This document shows positions 34,545 through 42,706 of a stretch of DNA of 64,000 bases, piece after piece. Within the stretch, counting starts at the first letter, position 1; each line of letters opens with the position of its first letter. The stretch is from JAHIQC01 sp964565645 (GTDB lineage: Bacteria; Actinomycetota; Coriobacteriia; Anaerosomatales; JAHIQC01): NCBI GenBank assembly GCA_964565645.1, contig CAZMFQ010000010.1, forward strand, positions 1-64,000, in the 5' to 3' direction. A program made the position numbers and the translations under genes. A model generated the notes under the pieces. The model had not been told where the DNA came from and did not search any database. It saw only the letters and a list, made by a program, of their open reading frames with translations.

Positions 34545-34917
34545 CCAGGATTTCTTCTTTGACGAGGAAGAGCAGACGACCGATGAGCCCGCCGCCAAGG
34601 CGTCCGACCGCCCGGCGCGTTCTGCGTCAGGCAAGCCTGCGGCGAGCGCTCCCGCGGCAAGCGCCCAGAGCGTGAGCACGACCATCGCCGCCATGATCGG
34701 CGTCGTGGCCCTGCTCGCCGGTATCGTGATAGGCATTCTCATCCCGGCCGGGGCCAGCACGAACGTGCCCGCACCGACGGGGACGTCGACCGGCACCGGC
34801 GCAAACGCGCCGCAACTCACCCCCGAGCAGTTGCAGAGCGGCGAGTTGCCCGCGGGACATCCCCAGGTCGGTGGCATGACCGGTGAAGCCACCGGCTCCG
34901 CGCCTACCACCCCGTAG
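34537..34917 (+). CDS. Small membrane protein with charged N-terminus, unknown function
   Basis: 126 residues from GTG, chosen for the GAGGAGG 10 bases upstream; it overlaps the rseC-like gene by 8 bases. An acidic start (DQDFFFDEEEQ) and an Ala/Ser-rich stretch precede one transmembrane helix (core TTIAAMIGVVALLAGIVIGIL, about residues 49-69). A Thr/Pro/Gly-rich outer tail follows. I do not recognise a family. It is followed by a strong hairpin and the TPR gene at 35008. Confidence 0.7.
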   Translation: MSDQDFFFDEEEQTTDEPAAKASDRPARSASGKPAASAPAASAQSVSTTIAAMIGVVALLAGIVIGILIPAGASTNVPAPTGTSTGTGANAPQLTPEQLQSGELPAGHPQVGGMTGEATGSAPTTP

Positions 34918-34939
34918 TCCGGCTTCAGTCATCAGCGCA

Positions 34940-34968
34940 GGGCCCGGCCGGTGCCGCCGGTCGGGCCC
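34940..34968 (+). terminator. GC-rich stem-loop terminator
   Basis: GGGCCCGGCCGG (34940-34951) pairs with CCGGTCGGGCCC (34957-34968), 12 bp with one G-U pair and a 5-base loop, 22 bases after the stop codon. There is no T tract, as for the 3955 hairpin. Confidence 0.6.
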
Positions 34969-35007
34969 GCGTCATGTTCAGATCGCAGAATCCAGGAGGC
35001 GTCCGCA

Positions 35008-35655
35008 GTGGCGATCAACAAGAAGAAGGCGTCACCCGTAGTCAAGATAGGCATCATCGCGGTCGGCGCGCTTCTCGTGCTGTCCTTCCTTCCCTGGTCG
35101 AGCCTCGGACTCCTGATGTCCAACAACCAGAACTCCTCGACCACTGGTACCCAGGGTCAGCTCGACGCCATCTCCGCCAAGTACACAGGCACGGTCGCCG
35201 GACTCGAGCAGGCGCTGGCAAGCGATCCCACGAGCTACACCGTGCTGGTCAACCTCGGGAACACCTACTTCGACTGGGGCGTCGAGGTCCAGCAGACCAA
35301 CGTCGCCGGCGCCGACAAGCCGATATGGGTGACTGCGTCCGTCTACTACGATCGTGCGTTGAATATCACACCCGGGGACCCGGCGGTGACCACCGACGCC
35401 GCGATCGCGACGTACTACTCCGGTGATACGGCCAAAGCGATCGCATTGGTCGCGCCGGTCATGAAGGCGAATCCTGAGTTCGCGCCCGCCTTCTTCAACG
35501 CCGCCATCTTCTACGACAGTTCGGGGATGACGAACGAAGCGGCGCTCGCCGCCTCTGCGTACCTCAAGCTCGATCCGAACGGTCAGAACGGCGATCCCGA
35601 TCTTGCCAAGAGCATCGCCGACAAGGCATCGGGGGTCACAACGACGACGCCATAG
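35008..35655 (+). CDS. Membrane-anchored TPR protein
   Basis: 215 residues from GTG, with AGGAGG 8 bases upstream. A basic start (AINKKKASPVVK) and one helix (about residues 12-32) precede a Gln/Ser/Thr linker and about three TPR-like repeats, e.g. YTVLVNLGNTYFDWGVEVQQ and APAFFNAAIFYDSSGMTNEA. It shares the single-helix-plus-TPR plan with the 4115 and 19163 proteins but stands apart from cytochrome genes here. The function is unknown. Confidence 0.78.
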   Translation: MAINKKKASPVVKIGIIAVGALLVLSFLPWSSLGLLMSNNQNSSTTGTQGQLDAISAKYTGTVAGLEQALASDPTSYTVLVNLGNTYFDWGVEVQQTNVAGADKPIWVTASVYYDRALNITPGDPAVTTDAAIATYYSGDTAKAIALVAPVMKANPEFAPAFFNAAIFYDSSGMTNEAALAASAYLKLDPNGQNGDPDLAKSIADKASGVTTTTP

Positions 35656-35691
35656 GAACAGCGTCGTGTGCGTGGGACAGGATCCGTATCG

Positions 35692-35721
35692 GAAGCCTGG
35701 GCGGAGATCCGCTCAGGCTTC
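35692..35721. terminator. Bidirectional stem-loop between convergent genes
   Basis: GAAGCCTG (35692-35699) pairs with CAGGCTTC (35714-35721), and the interior GCGGA/TCCGC extends the stem through one G-U pair to about 14 bp. It sits between the 35655 stop on the plus strand and the STAS gene ending at 35713 on the minus strand, overlapping that stop codon. Confidence 0.65.
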
Positions 35722-36063
35722 TGTGATTCCCAGGACCGCCTTGGCCTCGGCGATGCTGGAGGTGGTCGAGAAGATCCCGTTGAGGCGGGTCAGCGAGAGG
35801 ATGTTGTCGACTGTCTCGTTGGTCACGAGCACCAGCCGCCCCCCTTGCGATCCGTATTCCTTCGACAGGCTCAGCAGGAGACCGAGACCGGAACTGTCGA
35901 GGTACTCCAGGCCGGCGAGGTCGATCACGGTCGCCGCTGGCGAGGACTTGAGGATCCTGTCGATGTTCATGCGGAACGCCGAGCACTCGCCATAGTCCAG
36001 ATCCCCGCTCAACGTGAGCAGCCAGTATGACGTGTTCTCGGTCAGATCGAGGCTGAGTGCCAT
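35713..36063 (-). CDS. STAS-domain anti-sigma factor antagonist
   Basis: 116 residues, a complete STAS domain. The phosphorylation-site motif is present (LEYLDSSGLGLLLSL). GGGAGG lies 6 bases before the ATG at 36063. In partner-switching systems such proteins bind an anti-sigma kinase until phosphorylated on the serine. It is divergent from a second STAS gene at 36253; no kinase or phosphatase gene is nearby, so the circuit is incomplete in this window. Confidence 0.85.
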   Translation of the reverse strand: MALSLDLTENTSYWLLTLSGDLDYGECSAFRMNIDRILKSSPAATVIDLAGLEYLDSSGLGLLLSLSKEYGSQGGRLVLVTNETVDNILSLTRLNGIFSTTSSIAEAKAVLGITEA

Positions 36064-36203
36064 GCGTTCCCTCCCAATCAGGCTCACCACGCTTGTACCC
36101 AAAATCGTGTCCGCGCCTTCGCCGGAGGGTCCGCAGGCTCCTCGGCGGAGCGGTTCGCTCGGTCCGGTGTCCGGCTCGAATGGCAACAGGGCCGCCGCCA
36201 CGG

Positions 36204-36209
36204 TACAAT
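36204..36209 (+). promoter_or_regulatory. -10 box for the plus-strand STAS gene
   Basis: TACAAT lies 44 bases before the ATG at 36253, with GAGGAG in between. There is no convincing -35 box. Confidence 0.45.
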
Positions 36210-36252
36210 CGTCCTCGGTCGTACTGGAACTCGAGGAGAATGAGCGAGCCGC

Positions 36253-36588
36253 ATGGAACTCGATATCACCGTCGACAAGACCGATGATCTCTGCGTCATC
36301 TCGCTTGAGGGCGAGGTCGATGTATACACCGCGCCGCAGCTCAAGCAGAGCCTGGTCGACAGCATCGACAGCGGCTGCGTCAACATCCTCGTGGACATGC
36401 AGCAGGTGGGCTTCATCGACAGTTCGGGCCTGGGCGTGCTCGTGGGCGGGCTGCGGCGCGCCAAGGAGCAGTCGGGCGCGATCCGGCTCGTGTGTTCGCG
36501 TGACAACATCCTCAAGATCTTCAGGATCACAGGGCTCGACAAGGTCTTCCCGATCTTCGAGAGCGTCGAGCAGGCCCGCGGTTTCTGA
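36253..36588 (+). CDS. STAS-domain anti-sigma factor antagonist
   Basis: 111 residues, the length of RsbV/SpoIIAA-type proteins. The order is typical: DLCVISLEGEVDVYTAPQLK at the N-terminus, then VGFIDSSGLGVLVGGLRRAK with the phosphorylatable serine, then FRITGLDKVFPIF. It is closer to the RsbV consensus than the 35713 protein. It is likely to act by partner switching with an unseen anti-sigma kinase. Confidence 0.88.
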   Translation: MELDITVDKTDDLCVISLEGEVDVYTAPQLKQSLVDSIDSGCVNILVDMQQVGFIDSSGLGVLVGGLRRAKEQSGAIRLVCSRDNILKIFRITGLDKVFPIFESVEQARGF

Positions 36589-36600
36589 CGGATTTCGCGC

Positions 36601-36629
36601 TTGCTTGGGTAACCCGTGCGTCCTAGACT
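36601..36629 (+). promoter_or_regulatory. Sigma-70-type promoter for tatA
   Basis: TTGCTT (36601-36606) and TAGACT (36624-36629) are exactly 17 bp apart, about 65 bases before the GTG at 36694. Confidence 0.6.
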
Positions 36630-36693
36630 CGTACCCTCGGCCTTATAGGCGGCATCCCGCCACCGGCGACTTGAATGCGGGAGTGTAACTGTA

Positions 36694-36957
36694 GTGTTCG
36701 GCATCAGCGGCACCGAGTTGATCCTCATCGTGGCCTTCGCGCTGCTCATCTTCGGCCCTGACAAGCTGCCGGAGGTCGGGCGCACCATCGGCAAGGTCAT
36801 GAACGAGTTCAAGCGCGCGCAGGAGTCGATGGAATCGATGATCCGCGCCGAGATGTACAGCAAAGAGAACGAACAGCGCGCAAGCGTGACCAAGCAGGTC
36901 GCGAGCATCAGCGACTTCGATGAGGACGACGAAGAGGACGAGGAGGACGAGGAGTAG
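36694..36957 (+). CDS. tatA: Twin-arginine translocase subunit TatA/TatB
   Basis: 87 residues from GTG. A short N-terminal helix with the hinge FGPDKLPEVGRTIGK and an amphipathic helix are characteristic; the tail is very acidic (a run of Asp and Glu). It forms the pore-lining part of the Tat pathway, which exports folded, often cofactor-bearing proteins. tatC follows after 23 bp. TatA versus TatB cannot be settled from one copy. Confidence 0.88.
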   Translation: MFGISGTELILIVAFALLIFGPDKLPEVGRTIGKVMNEFKRAQESMESMIRAEMYSKENEQRASVTKQVASISDFDEDDEEDEEDEE

Positions 36958-36980
36958 CCTCCGGGCCGCCTCTGAACACC

Positions 36981-37736
36981 ATGCCCATCGGACCCAGGCG
37001 TATGCCGTTCTTCGAGCACCTTGACGAGTTGCGCAAGCGACTCGGGGTGATCGCGGGCGTCATCTTCATAGGATCGCTCATCCTCTACGGGTTCGCGCCG
37101 CAGCTCTACGACTTCTTCATGGCGCCGATCCTGCCGATCTTCGACGGCCAGAAGCTCGTGACCCTCAACCCGTTCGAGAACTTCACCCTGCGCTTCAAGA
37201 TCTCCCTGTACGCGACACTCGTCATCGGCAGCCCGATCATCATCTGGCAGGTGTTCGCGTTCTTCCTGCCGGCGCTCAAGCCCAAGGAGCGCAGGTGGGT
37301 CATGCCCACATTCCTCGCTATGGTCGTGTTGTTCATCGGCGGCGTGGTGTTCTGCCATATGGTCGTGGTGCCGACCGCGTTCCAGTGGATGGTCGGCCAG
37401 GCCTGGGACAGCGTGTCGGTCATGCCGAGCGCCTCGACCTACTTCCAGGGCGCGGTGTTGCTCGTGATCGCGTTCGGCATCGGATTCCAGCTGCCGGTCA
37501 TCGTGTTCTACCTCGTGCTGTTCGACATCATCCCGTACGCCAAACTCCGCGCGAACTGGCGCGTCGCCTACATCGTCATGATGATCGTGGCCTCGATCGC
37601 CACCCCTGACTGGTCGCCCGTGACCATGGGGGCGCTGTTCATCGCGCTCGTCATCTTGTACGAGGCCAGTCTGCTGCTCGCGCGCGTCCTGCTACGCAAG
37701 CGCATCCTTGCACAGCGCGAAGCCGTAGAAGACTAG
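36981..37736 (+). CDS. tatC: Twin-arginine translocase subunit TatC
   Basis: 251 residues with six predicted helices. The cytoplasmic start FFEHLDELRKRL is the TatC signature that reads the twin-arginine signal, and the LNPFENFTLRFKISL region and first loop are also conserved. It is the receptor of the Tat system. It lies 15 bp before hypA. Confidence 0.95.
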   Translation: MPIGPRRMPFFEHLDELRKRLGVIAGVIFIGSLILYGFAPQLYDFFMAPILPIFDGQKLVTLNPFENFTLRFKISLYATLVIGSPIIIWQVFAFFLPALKPKERRWVMPTFLAMVVLFIGGVVFCHMVVVPTAFQWMVGQAWDSVSVMPSASTYFQGAVLLVIAFGIGFQLPVIVFYLVLFDIIPYAKLRANWRVAYIVMMIVASIATPDWSPVTMGALFIALVILYEASLLLARVLLRKRILAQREAVED

Positions 37737-37751
37737 CCGAGGAGTCCGCAC

Positions 37752-38153
37752 GTGCATGAGATGGGCATAGTCGCGAGTATCCTCGAGGCCTCCACCGACG
37801 CTGCGGAGAAGCAGGGTGCGAACAGGATCACGGAGATCAAGATCAGCGTTGGCGACCTGACCGAGATCCAGGACTTCGCGCTTGATTTCGCCTTCGAGGC
37901 GCTGACACCCGGCACCATGGCCGAGGGGGCGACGCTCACCGTCACACACATCGGGCCGTCGTCGCGCTGCGCGACGTGTGGTACCGAGTTCGAGCACGGC
38001 CGGTTCGAGATCATCTGCCCCGAGTGCGGCAGTTTCGTGTGCGAGCTTCTGACCGGCAAGGAACTGACGATCGACAGCATCGAGATCGACGACGCGGCTG
38101 CGGGCACCGACGAGCCCGCAGACCCGGCCGGCGATCCTTCGGCAGGGGAGTGA
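37752..38153 (+). CDS. hypA: Hydrogenase nickel-insertion protein HypA
   Basis: 133 residues from GTG. The start MHEMGI supplies the nickel-binding histidine and confirms the start codon. The zinc site is formed by CATC and CPEC (residues about 76-96). It delivers nickel to [NiFe] hydrogenase with HypB. The C-terminus is extended by a short acidic tail. No hydrogenase structural gene is in the window. Confidence 0.93.
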   Translation: MHEMGIVASILEASTDAAEKQGANRITEIKISVGDLTEIQDFALDFAFEALTPGTMAEGATLTVTHIGPSSRCATCGTEFEHGRFEIICPECGSFVCELLTGKELTIDSIEIDDAAAGTDEPADPAGDPSAGE

Positions 38154-38155
38154 GC

Positions 38156-38827
38156 ATGGAGATCGACATCAGCAAACCGATCCTGGACCGCAACGAGCGC
38201 TTGGCGTCGGAGAACAGGGCCCTGTTCGACGCCAACGACGTCTTCGTCCTCGACCTCATGGCGTCGCCGGGGGCGGGCAAGACATCGACGATCCTGGCCA
38301 CGATCGCGGCGCTGCGCGACCGCTACAACATCGCGGTGATCGAGGGCGACATCGCAAGCAGCGTCGATGCCGAGAAGATCAGTGCGCATGGGATCCCCGC
38401 CGTCCAGATCAACACCGGAGGCGCGTGCCATCTCGAAAGTGACATGATCAAGCGCGCGATCGACGCGCTGGATCTGGCGACGCTCGATCTGATCATCATC
38501 GAGAACGTCGGCAACCTCGTGTGCCCGACCGAGTTCTATCTCGGCGAGGACGCCAAGGTCATGATCCTTTCCGTCCCCGAGGGGCACGACAAGCCCTACA
38601 AGTACCCGAACATCTTCGCGCTCGCCGAGGCCGTGATCCTCAACAAGTACGACACGGTGAGCGTGTTCGACTTCAACGAGGACGAGTTCCACACGGTCGT
38701 CCGTTCGCTCAACGCCGCTGCCCCGGTGTTCCCCGTGAGCGCCACGAAGGGCGACGGCATCGACGCGTGGGTCGAGTGGCTGGCAGGGCGCATCGAAGGA
38801 GCCAAGGCGGCCCGCGTCGGCTCCTGA
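38156..38827 (+). CDS. hypB: Hydrogenase nickel-incorporation GTPase HypB
   Basis: 223 residues. The P-loop SPGAGKTS (about residues 36-43), IEGDIASSVDAEKI, the GGACHLES metal-site region, ENVGNLVCP and the NKYD guanine motif are intact. It lacks the N-terminal CxxCGC nickel site and a histidine-rich stretch, so it is the short form. It works with HypA, whose stop is 2 bp upstream. Confidence 0.93.
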   Translation: MEIDISKPILDRNERLASENRALFDANDVFVLDLMASPGAGKTSTILATIAALRDRYNIAVIEGDIASSVDAEKISAHGIPAVQINTGGACHLESDMIKRAIDALDLATLDLIIIENVGNLVCPTEFYLGEDAKVMILSVPEGHDKPYKYPNIFALAEAVILNKYDTVSVFDFNEDEFHTVVRSLNAAAPVFPVSATKGDGIDAWVEWLAGRIEGAKAARVGS

Positions 38828-38844
38828 CGCCGAGGAGGCACCGT

Positions 38845-39396
38845 ATGGATCGCACAGAGGCATTCGCGCTCGTGACCGAGCGCATCGGCAATCGCAACCT
38901 CGTCAATCACTGCGTCGCAGTCGAAATCATCATGGAGGCGCTCGCGCGCCGTTTCGCGCTCGGTGAAGACGACGTGGCGCGTTGGGGGCTCGCGGGCCTG
39001 CTGCACGACCTCGACTACGCCGAGACCGCTGAGGACTTCGAGCGCCACGGCCTTGTGACGGCGCAGGAGCTCGACGGGGTCGTCGACGACGAGATCGTGC
39101 ATGCGATCCTCGCTCACGCGGACAAGGCACCGCGTGAATCGCAGATGGACAAGGCGCTCTACGCCGCCGATCCCACCACCGGCTTCATCGTGGCCGCTGC
39201 GCTCGTGAGGCCCGAGAAGAAGCTTGCGCCGGTGGAGGTCAAGTCACTGCTCAAGCGCTGGAAAGAGAAGGCGTTCGCCCGAGGTGCGTCACGCGAGCAG
39301 ATGGGCGCCTGTGAGGAGCTCGGCCTGTCTCGCGAGGAGTTCCTGACGCTTGCTCTCGACGCCATGAAGGCACGGGCCTCAGAGGTCGGCCTGTAG
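38845..39396 (+). CDS. HD-domain phosphohydrolase
   Basis: 183 residues, AGGAGG before the ATG. The HD metal-binding residues are visible: NHCVAVEIIM, then GLLHDLDYAE, then ILAHADKAP. Such proteins hydrolyse nucleotide or other phosphate esters; the substrate is not evident. It lies 17 bp after hypB and probably shares its transcript, but a role in hydrogenase maturation is not implied by the family. Confidence 0.82.
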   Translation: MDRTEAFALVTERIGNRNLVNHCVAVEIIMEALARRFALGEDDVARWGLAGLLHDLDYAETAEDFERHGLVTAQELDGVVDDEIVHAILAHADKAPRESQMDKALYAADPTTGFIVAAALVRPEKKLAPVEVKSLLKRWKEKAFARGASREQMGACEELGLSREEFLTLALDAMKARASEVGL

Positions 39397-39540
39397 ACCG
39401 ACCGGTGGTCTGCGTGCCCCCGTCGCGAAAGGTTCCGGCAAGGTTCCGGAAGGCGTTCGGCTTGACGACGCAGTATATACTCTGCTGGATACCCGTCCCG
39501 ACGGGTCGTCGTGCCGGTCCTTTCGCCTGAACGGAACACC

Positions 39541-41985
39541 ATGAAGCTCGTCATCACCGAGAAGAACATAGCGGCCAAGAAGCTTGCTGAGATCCTCGCG
39601 ATCGGCAAGCCGCAGGCCGACAAGGTCTACTCCACGCCCGTCTACCGGTTCCGCAGGGACGGCGAGGACTGGATAGCCATCGGCCTCAAAGGCCACATCA
39701 TGGGGGTCGATTTCCCCGGCGACTTCGCCAAGTGGAAGCTCGACGACCTCGACAAGATGGTCTTTGCCGAACTCGTGGAAGAGCCCGCCGAGAAGGGCAT
39801 CATCCGCTCGCTCGAGAACCTCGCCAAGAAGGCCTCCGACGTCGTGATCGCGACCGACTACGATCGCGAGGGCGAGCTCATCGGTGCGGATGCGCGCGGG
39901 GTTGTCCTCGGCGCCAACCCCGGACTCCCGATAGCCCGCGTGCGCTACTCGGCCATCACACGCGACGAGATCGAGCGTGCGTTCGCCGAGATCGGTCCGC
40001 TCGACGATGACCTTGCGGATGCCGGTGCGGCCCGTCGGGACATCGATCTGATCTGGGGTGCCGTGCTCACGCGCTACCTGACGATGACATCGAACAAGGC
40101 CGCCAAGCGCGCCTGGGGCGATGTGCTGTCGGCGGGGCGCGTCCAGACCCCCACGCTCAAGCTGATCGTCGATCGTGAGCGAGAGCGCGATGCGTTCGTG
40201 CCCGAGGACTACTGGGTGGTCAAGGCCGGGTTCCATGCCGACGGGGATGAGGACGCTGCGTTCGTCGGGGTGCACGAGAAGGACCGCTTCTCCTCGGCGG
40301 AGGAGGCGGAGCGGGTGATGGCCGCGGTCAAGGACAAGTCCCGGGCAGCGGTCGTGGAACTCTCGACCAATCGCAGGACCGCAAAGCCTCCCGCGCCGTT
40401 CAACACCACGTCGCTCATGGCGGCCGCTTCGGCGGAGGGCCTGACCCCCGCGCGCACCATGCGGATAGCCGAGTCCCTCTACATGGACGGACTCATCTCC
40501 TACCCGCGTGTGGACAACACCGTCTACCCGCCGAGTCTCGACATCACAGGTATCCTCAAGACCCTGGATTCCGTACCGGCCTACCACGAGCATGTGGGCA
40601 GACTTCTCGCCAAGGGAACGCTCACGCCGACCCGCGGTGCTAAGGAAGCCACGGACCACCCCCCGATCCACCCCACGGGAGCGGCCGACCCGGACAAGCT
40701 CCGTCCCGAGGAGTACAAGCTCTACAACCTCGTCGCCCGGAGGTTCCTGGCGACGCTTTCGGAACCCGCGGTGCTCGAGAGCACCAAGGCGGTGCTCGAG
40801 GTCGGCGGCGAGCGCTTCATCGCCCGAGGCGACGTCGTGATCGTGCCCGGCTATCGTGCGGTGTACCACTACGGCCTCAAGAAGGACGAGCAACTCCCCG
40901 GGCTCGAGCAGGGCGGCGAGTGCGGCTTCGACGGGGCCGACCTTGAGGCCAAGCAGACGCAGCCTCCGGCCCGCTACAGCCAGGGTCGCCTCATCCAGGA
41001 GATGGAGAAGCGCGGGCTCGGCACCAAGGCGACGCGCCACGACATCATCCAGACCCTCTATGACCGCAAGTACATAACCAACGACCCAGCGGAGCCGACG
41101 TGCAAGGGGAGCTCGGTCATCGATGCGCTCGTTCTGCGCGCCGAGCGGATCACCAACCCTGAGATGACCGGCGAGCTCGACCGGGAGATGGACGATATCG
41201 CGAACGCGCGCGCCACCCGCATCGACGTGGTGACGCACTCGCGCAAACTCCTGTCCGGGGTCATGGAGGTGCTGCTCGACAGCATCCCCGAGGTGGGGGA
41301 GGCGCTGAAGGTCGCAGCCGATGAGGATGCCAAGGTGGGCGCGTGTCCCAAGTCGGGACACGATCTGCTCATCAAGTACTCGCCCAAGACCAAGGCGTAC
41401 TTTGTGGGTTGCTCCGGCTATCCTGAGTGCGACGTGACCTACCCGCTCCCCAAGAACGCCCGTTTCGCGGCGATGGAGGAGATGTGCGAGGTCTGCGGTT
41501 CGCCGCAGGTGCGCGTGATGCAGTTCAAGCGCCCGGCGCGTGTGATGTGCCTCGCGACGGACTGCCCGACCAAGAAGGGCCCGGAGATCACCGTGGGCCG
41601 CTGCGCGACGTGCGGAGGAGCCCTCAAGGTCAACTACTCCCAGGTCGGCAGCCGCTACGTGCGTTGCGAGAACTACGACGCCAAGGAGCACCCCGTCTCC
41701 TACCCGCTCCCGCAGACGGGCGAGCTCGAAGCCACCGACGAGGTCTGCGATCCGTGCGGCGCCCCCAAGGTGATCGTGCACACCAAGAAGGGGCCGTGGA
41801 AGATCTGCATCGACCCCGAGTGCCCGAACCGGGTCGACAAGGCCGCGAAGGGCAGGGCGCCGAAGGGGCGCGCCGCCAAGGGAGCCAAGGGCGCCAAGGG
41901 CAAGACCGCGAGCGCGACCGCAAAGAAGCCCCGGGCCAAGAAGGCCGCTGCTGACGCCCCCGGTGAGAGCGGCAGCGAAGGCTGA
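39541..41985 (+). CDS. topA: Archaeal-type DNA topoisomerase I (type IA)
   Basis: 814 residues. The start MKLVITEKNIAAKKLAEILA and the catalytic region ISYPRVDNTVYP (Tyr at about residue 321) match the archaeal TopA group, not the usual bacterial form. The TOPRIM acidic residues are in ATDYDREGELIG. The C-terminal third has about four zinc-ribbon-like modules (CPKSGHD...CSGYPEC, CEVCG...CPTKK, CATCGG, CDPCG...CPN) and then a Lys/Ala-rich tail resembling that of actinobacterial enzymes. It relaxes negative supercoils. No convincing promoter was found upstream. Confidence 0.9.
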   Translation: MKLVITEKNIAAKKLAEILAIGKPQADKVYSTPVYRFRRDGEDWIAIGLKGHIMGVDFPGDFAKWKLDDLDKMVFAELVEEPAEKGIIRSLENLAKKASDVVIATDYDREGELIGADARGVVLGANPGLPIARVRYSAITRDEIERAFAEIGPLDDDLADAGAARRDIDLIWGAVLTRYLTMTSNKAAKRAWGDVLSAGRVQTPTLKLIVDRERERDAFVPEDYWVVKAGFHADGDEDAAFVGVHEKDRFSSAEEAERVMAAVKDKSRAAVVELSTNRRTAKPPAPFNTTSLMAAASAEGLTPARTMRIAESLYMDGLISYPRVDNTVYPPSLDITGILKTLDSVPAYHEHVGRLLAKGTLTPTRGAKEATDHPPIHPTGAADPDKLRPEEYKLYNLVARRFLATLSEPAVLESTKAVLEVGGERFIARGDVVIVPGYRAVYHYGLKKDEQLPGLEQGGECGFDGADLEAKQTQPPARYSQGRLIQEMEKRGLGTKATRHDIIQTLYDRKYITNDPAEPTCKGSSVIDALVLRAERITNPEMTGELDREMDDIANARATRIDVVTHSRKLLSGVMEVLLDSIPEVGEALKVAADEDAKVGACPKSGHDLLIKYSPKTKAYFVGCSGYPECDVTYPLPKNARFAAMEEMCEVCGSPQVRVMQFKRPARVMCLATDCPTKKGPEITVGRCATCGGALKVNYSQVGSRYVRCENYDAKEHPVSYPLPQTGELEATDEVCDPCGAPKVIVHTKKGPWKICIDPECPNRVDKAAKGRAPKGRAAKGAKGAKGKTASATAKKPRAKKAAADAPGESGSEG

Positions 41986-42050
41986 TCTGTTCGGGACATC
42001 GGGCAGCGGGGCATGTACTCATCAGCGGCCCCGGCGTGCGGAGGTGTGCC

Positions 42051-42584
42051 TTGAAGATCGCAGTGGTCCAGAGGGATGTCACGTGCGACACGGCCCCCTC
42101 GGCCGTCGGTTTCGATGTCGTGTTCCGGCGCGACGATCCCAGTCCTGCGCAGGCGGAGGCGCTCGGACGCGTCGCGGTGCTGCAAGGCGATGCGGCCCTC
42201 GACGCCGAGGCGCTCAGGTCGCTCGCCGACGGGAGCATCGAGGTGCTCGTCCTGTCGCCCGGGAGCGAGTCCGACATCCAGGCTGAGGGAATGCTGGAGT
42301 ACGCGATCGGGCTCTCGGATTCAGTCGCCGGTCTCGTGCTCGTCGTCGAGGACGACGGGGCCGAGCCGGGTTCGGCCGGCCATGGCGGCAGCGCGATCGT
42401 GCTCCTCGGCGAGGTCCTTGCCGAGACCATGAGCGGGGCGGACGTGATCGACGCCGAGATCGGTGTCCCGGTACCTCAGCCCGTCCCCCGCGATCCGTTG
42501 CCGGCGTTGCCGACCATCCTCGAGCAGCGGCTCGCGCACCATCAGGGAAGGCATCTGCATCACGACTATCCGTCGGACGGCTGA
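42051..42584 (+). CDS. Hypothetical protein
   Basis: 177 residues from a TTG chosen because GGAGGTG lies 4 bases upstream (GTG 42036 is an alternative). It has an alpha/beta pattern (LKIAVVQRD, then a strand-helix repeat, IEVLVLSPGSESD, VAGLVLVVEDDG) and a His-rich C-terminal tail (HHQGRHLHHDY). I do not recognise a family. It may be a small Rossmann-like domain; the His tail could bind a metal. Confidence 0.6.
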   Translation: MKIAVVQRDVTCDTAPSAVGFDVVFRRDDPSPAQAEALGRVAVLQGDAALDAEALRSLADGSIEVLVLSPGSESDIQAEGMLEYAIGLSDSVAGLVLVVEDDGAEPGSAGHGGSAIVLLGEVLAETMSGADVIDAEIGVPVPQPVPRDPLPALPTILEQRLAHHQGRHLHHDYPSDG

Positions 42585-42607
42585 GTCGTCGTCTGTGGTC
42601 GCCACAG

Positions 42608-42616
42608 TGGTAGAAT
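42608..42616 (+). promoter_or_regulatory. Extended -10 promoter for mdh
   Basis: TGGTAGAAT fits the extended -10 pattern. Transcription would begin near 42623, leaving a leader of about 84 bases that contains two hairpins. Confidence 0.55.
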
Positions 42617-42631
42617 CCTTCAAGTGAATCG

Positions 42632-42682
42632 GCGGCGGCCCGCACGTGACGGGCCGTCGCGTCTGTATGGGGCCTCGGCCCC
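42632..42682 (+). other. Two tandem hairpins in the mdh leader
   Basis: The first hairpin pairs 42632-42642 with 42650-42660 (11 bp, one G-U, 7-base loop CACGTGA). The second pairs GGGGCC (42669-42674) with GGCCCC (42677-42682). The ribosome site GGGAGGA follows at about 42693. A regulatory or RNA-stabilising role is possible. Confidence 0.45.
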
Positions 42683-42706
42683 GAACGCCTCGGGAGGAAC
42701 AGCCGC

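Noticed and set aside
39462..39481. TTGACG and TATACT before topA as a promoter
   Set aside because: They are only 8 bp apart, too close for one sigma-70 promoter, and neither has a partner at proper spacing.
39379..41781. Minus-strand open frame of 800 codons
   Set aside because: Shadow of topA, which shows complete conserved motifs on the plus strand.
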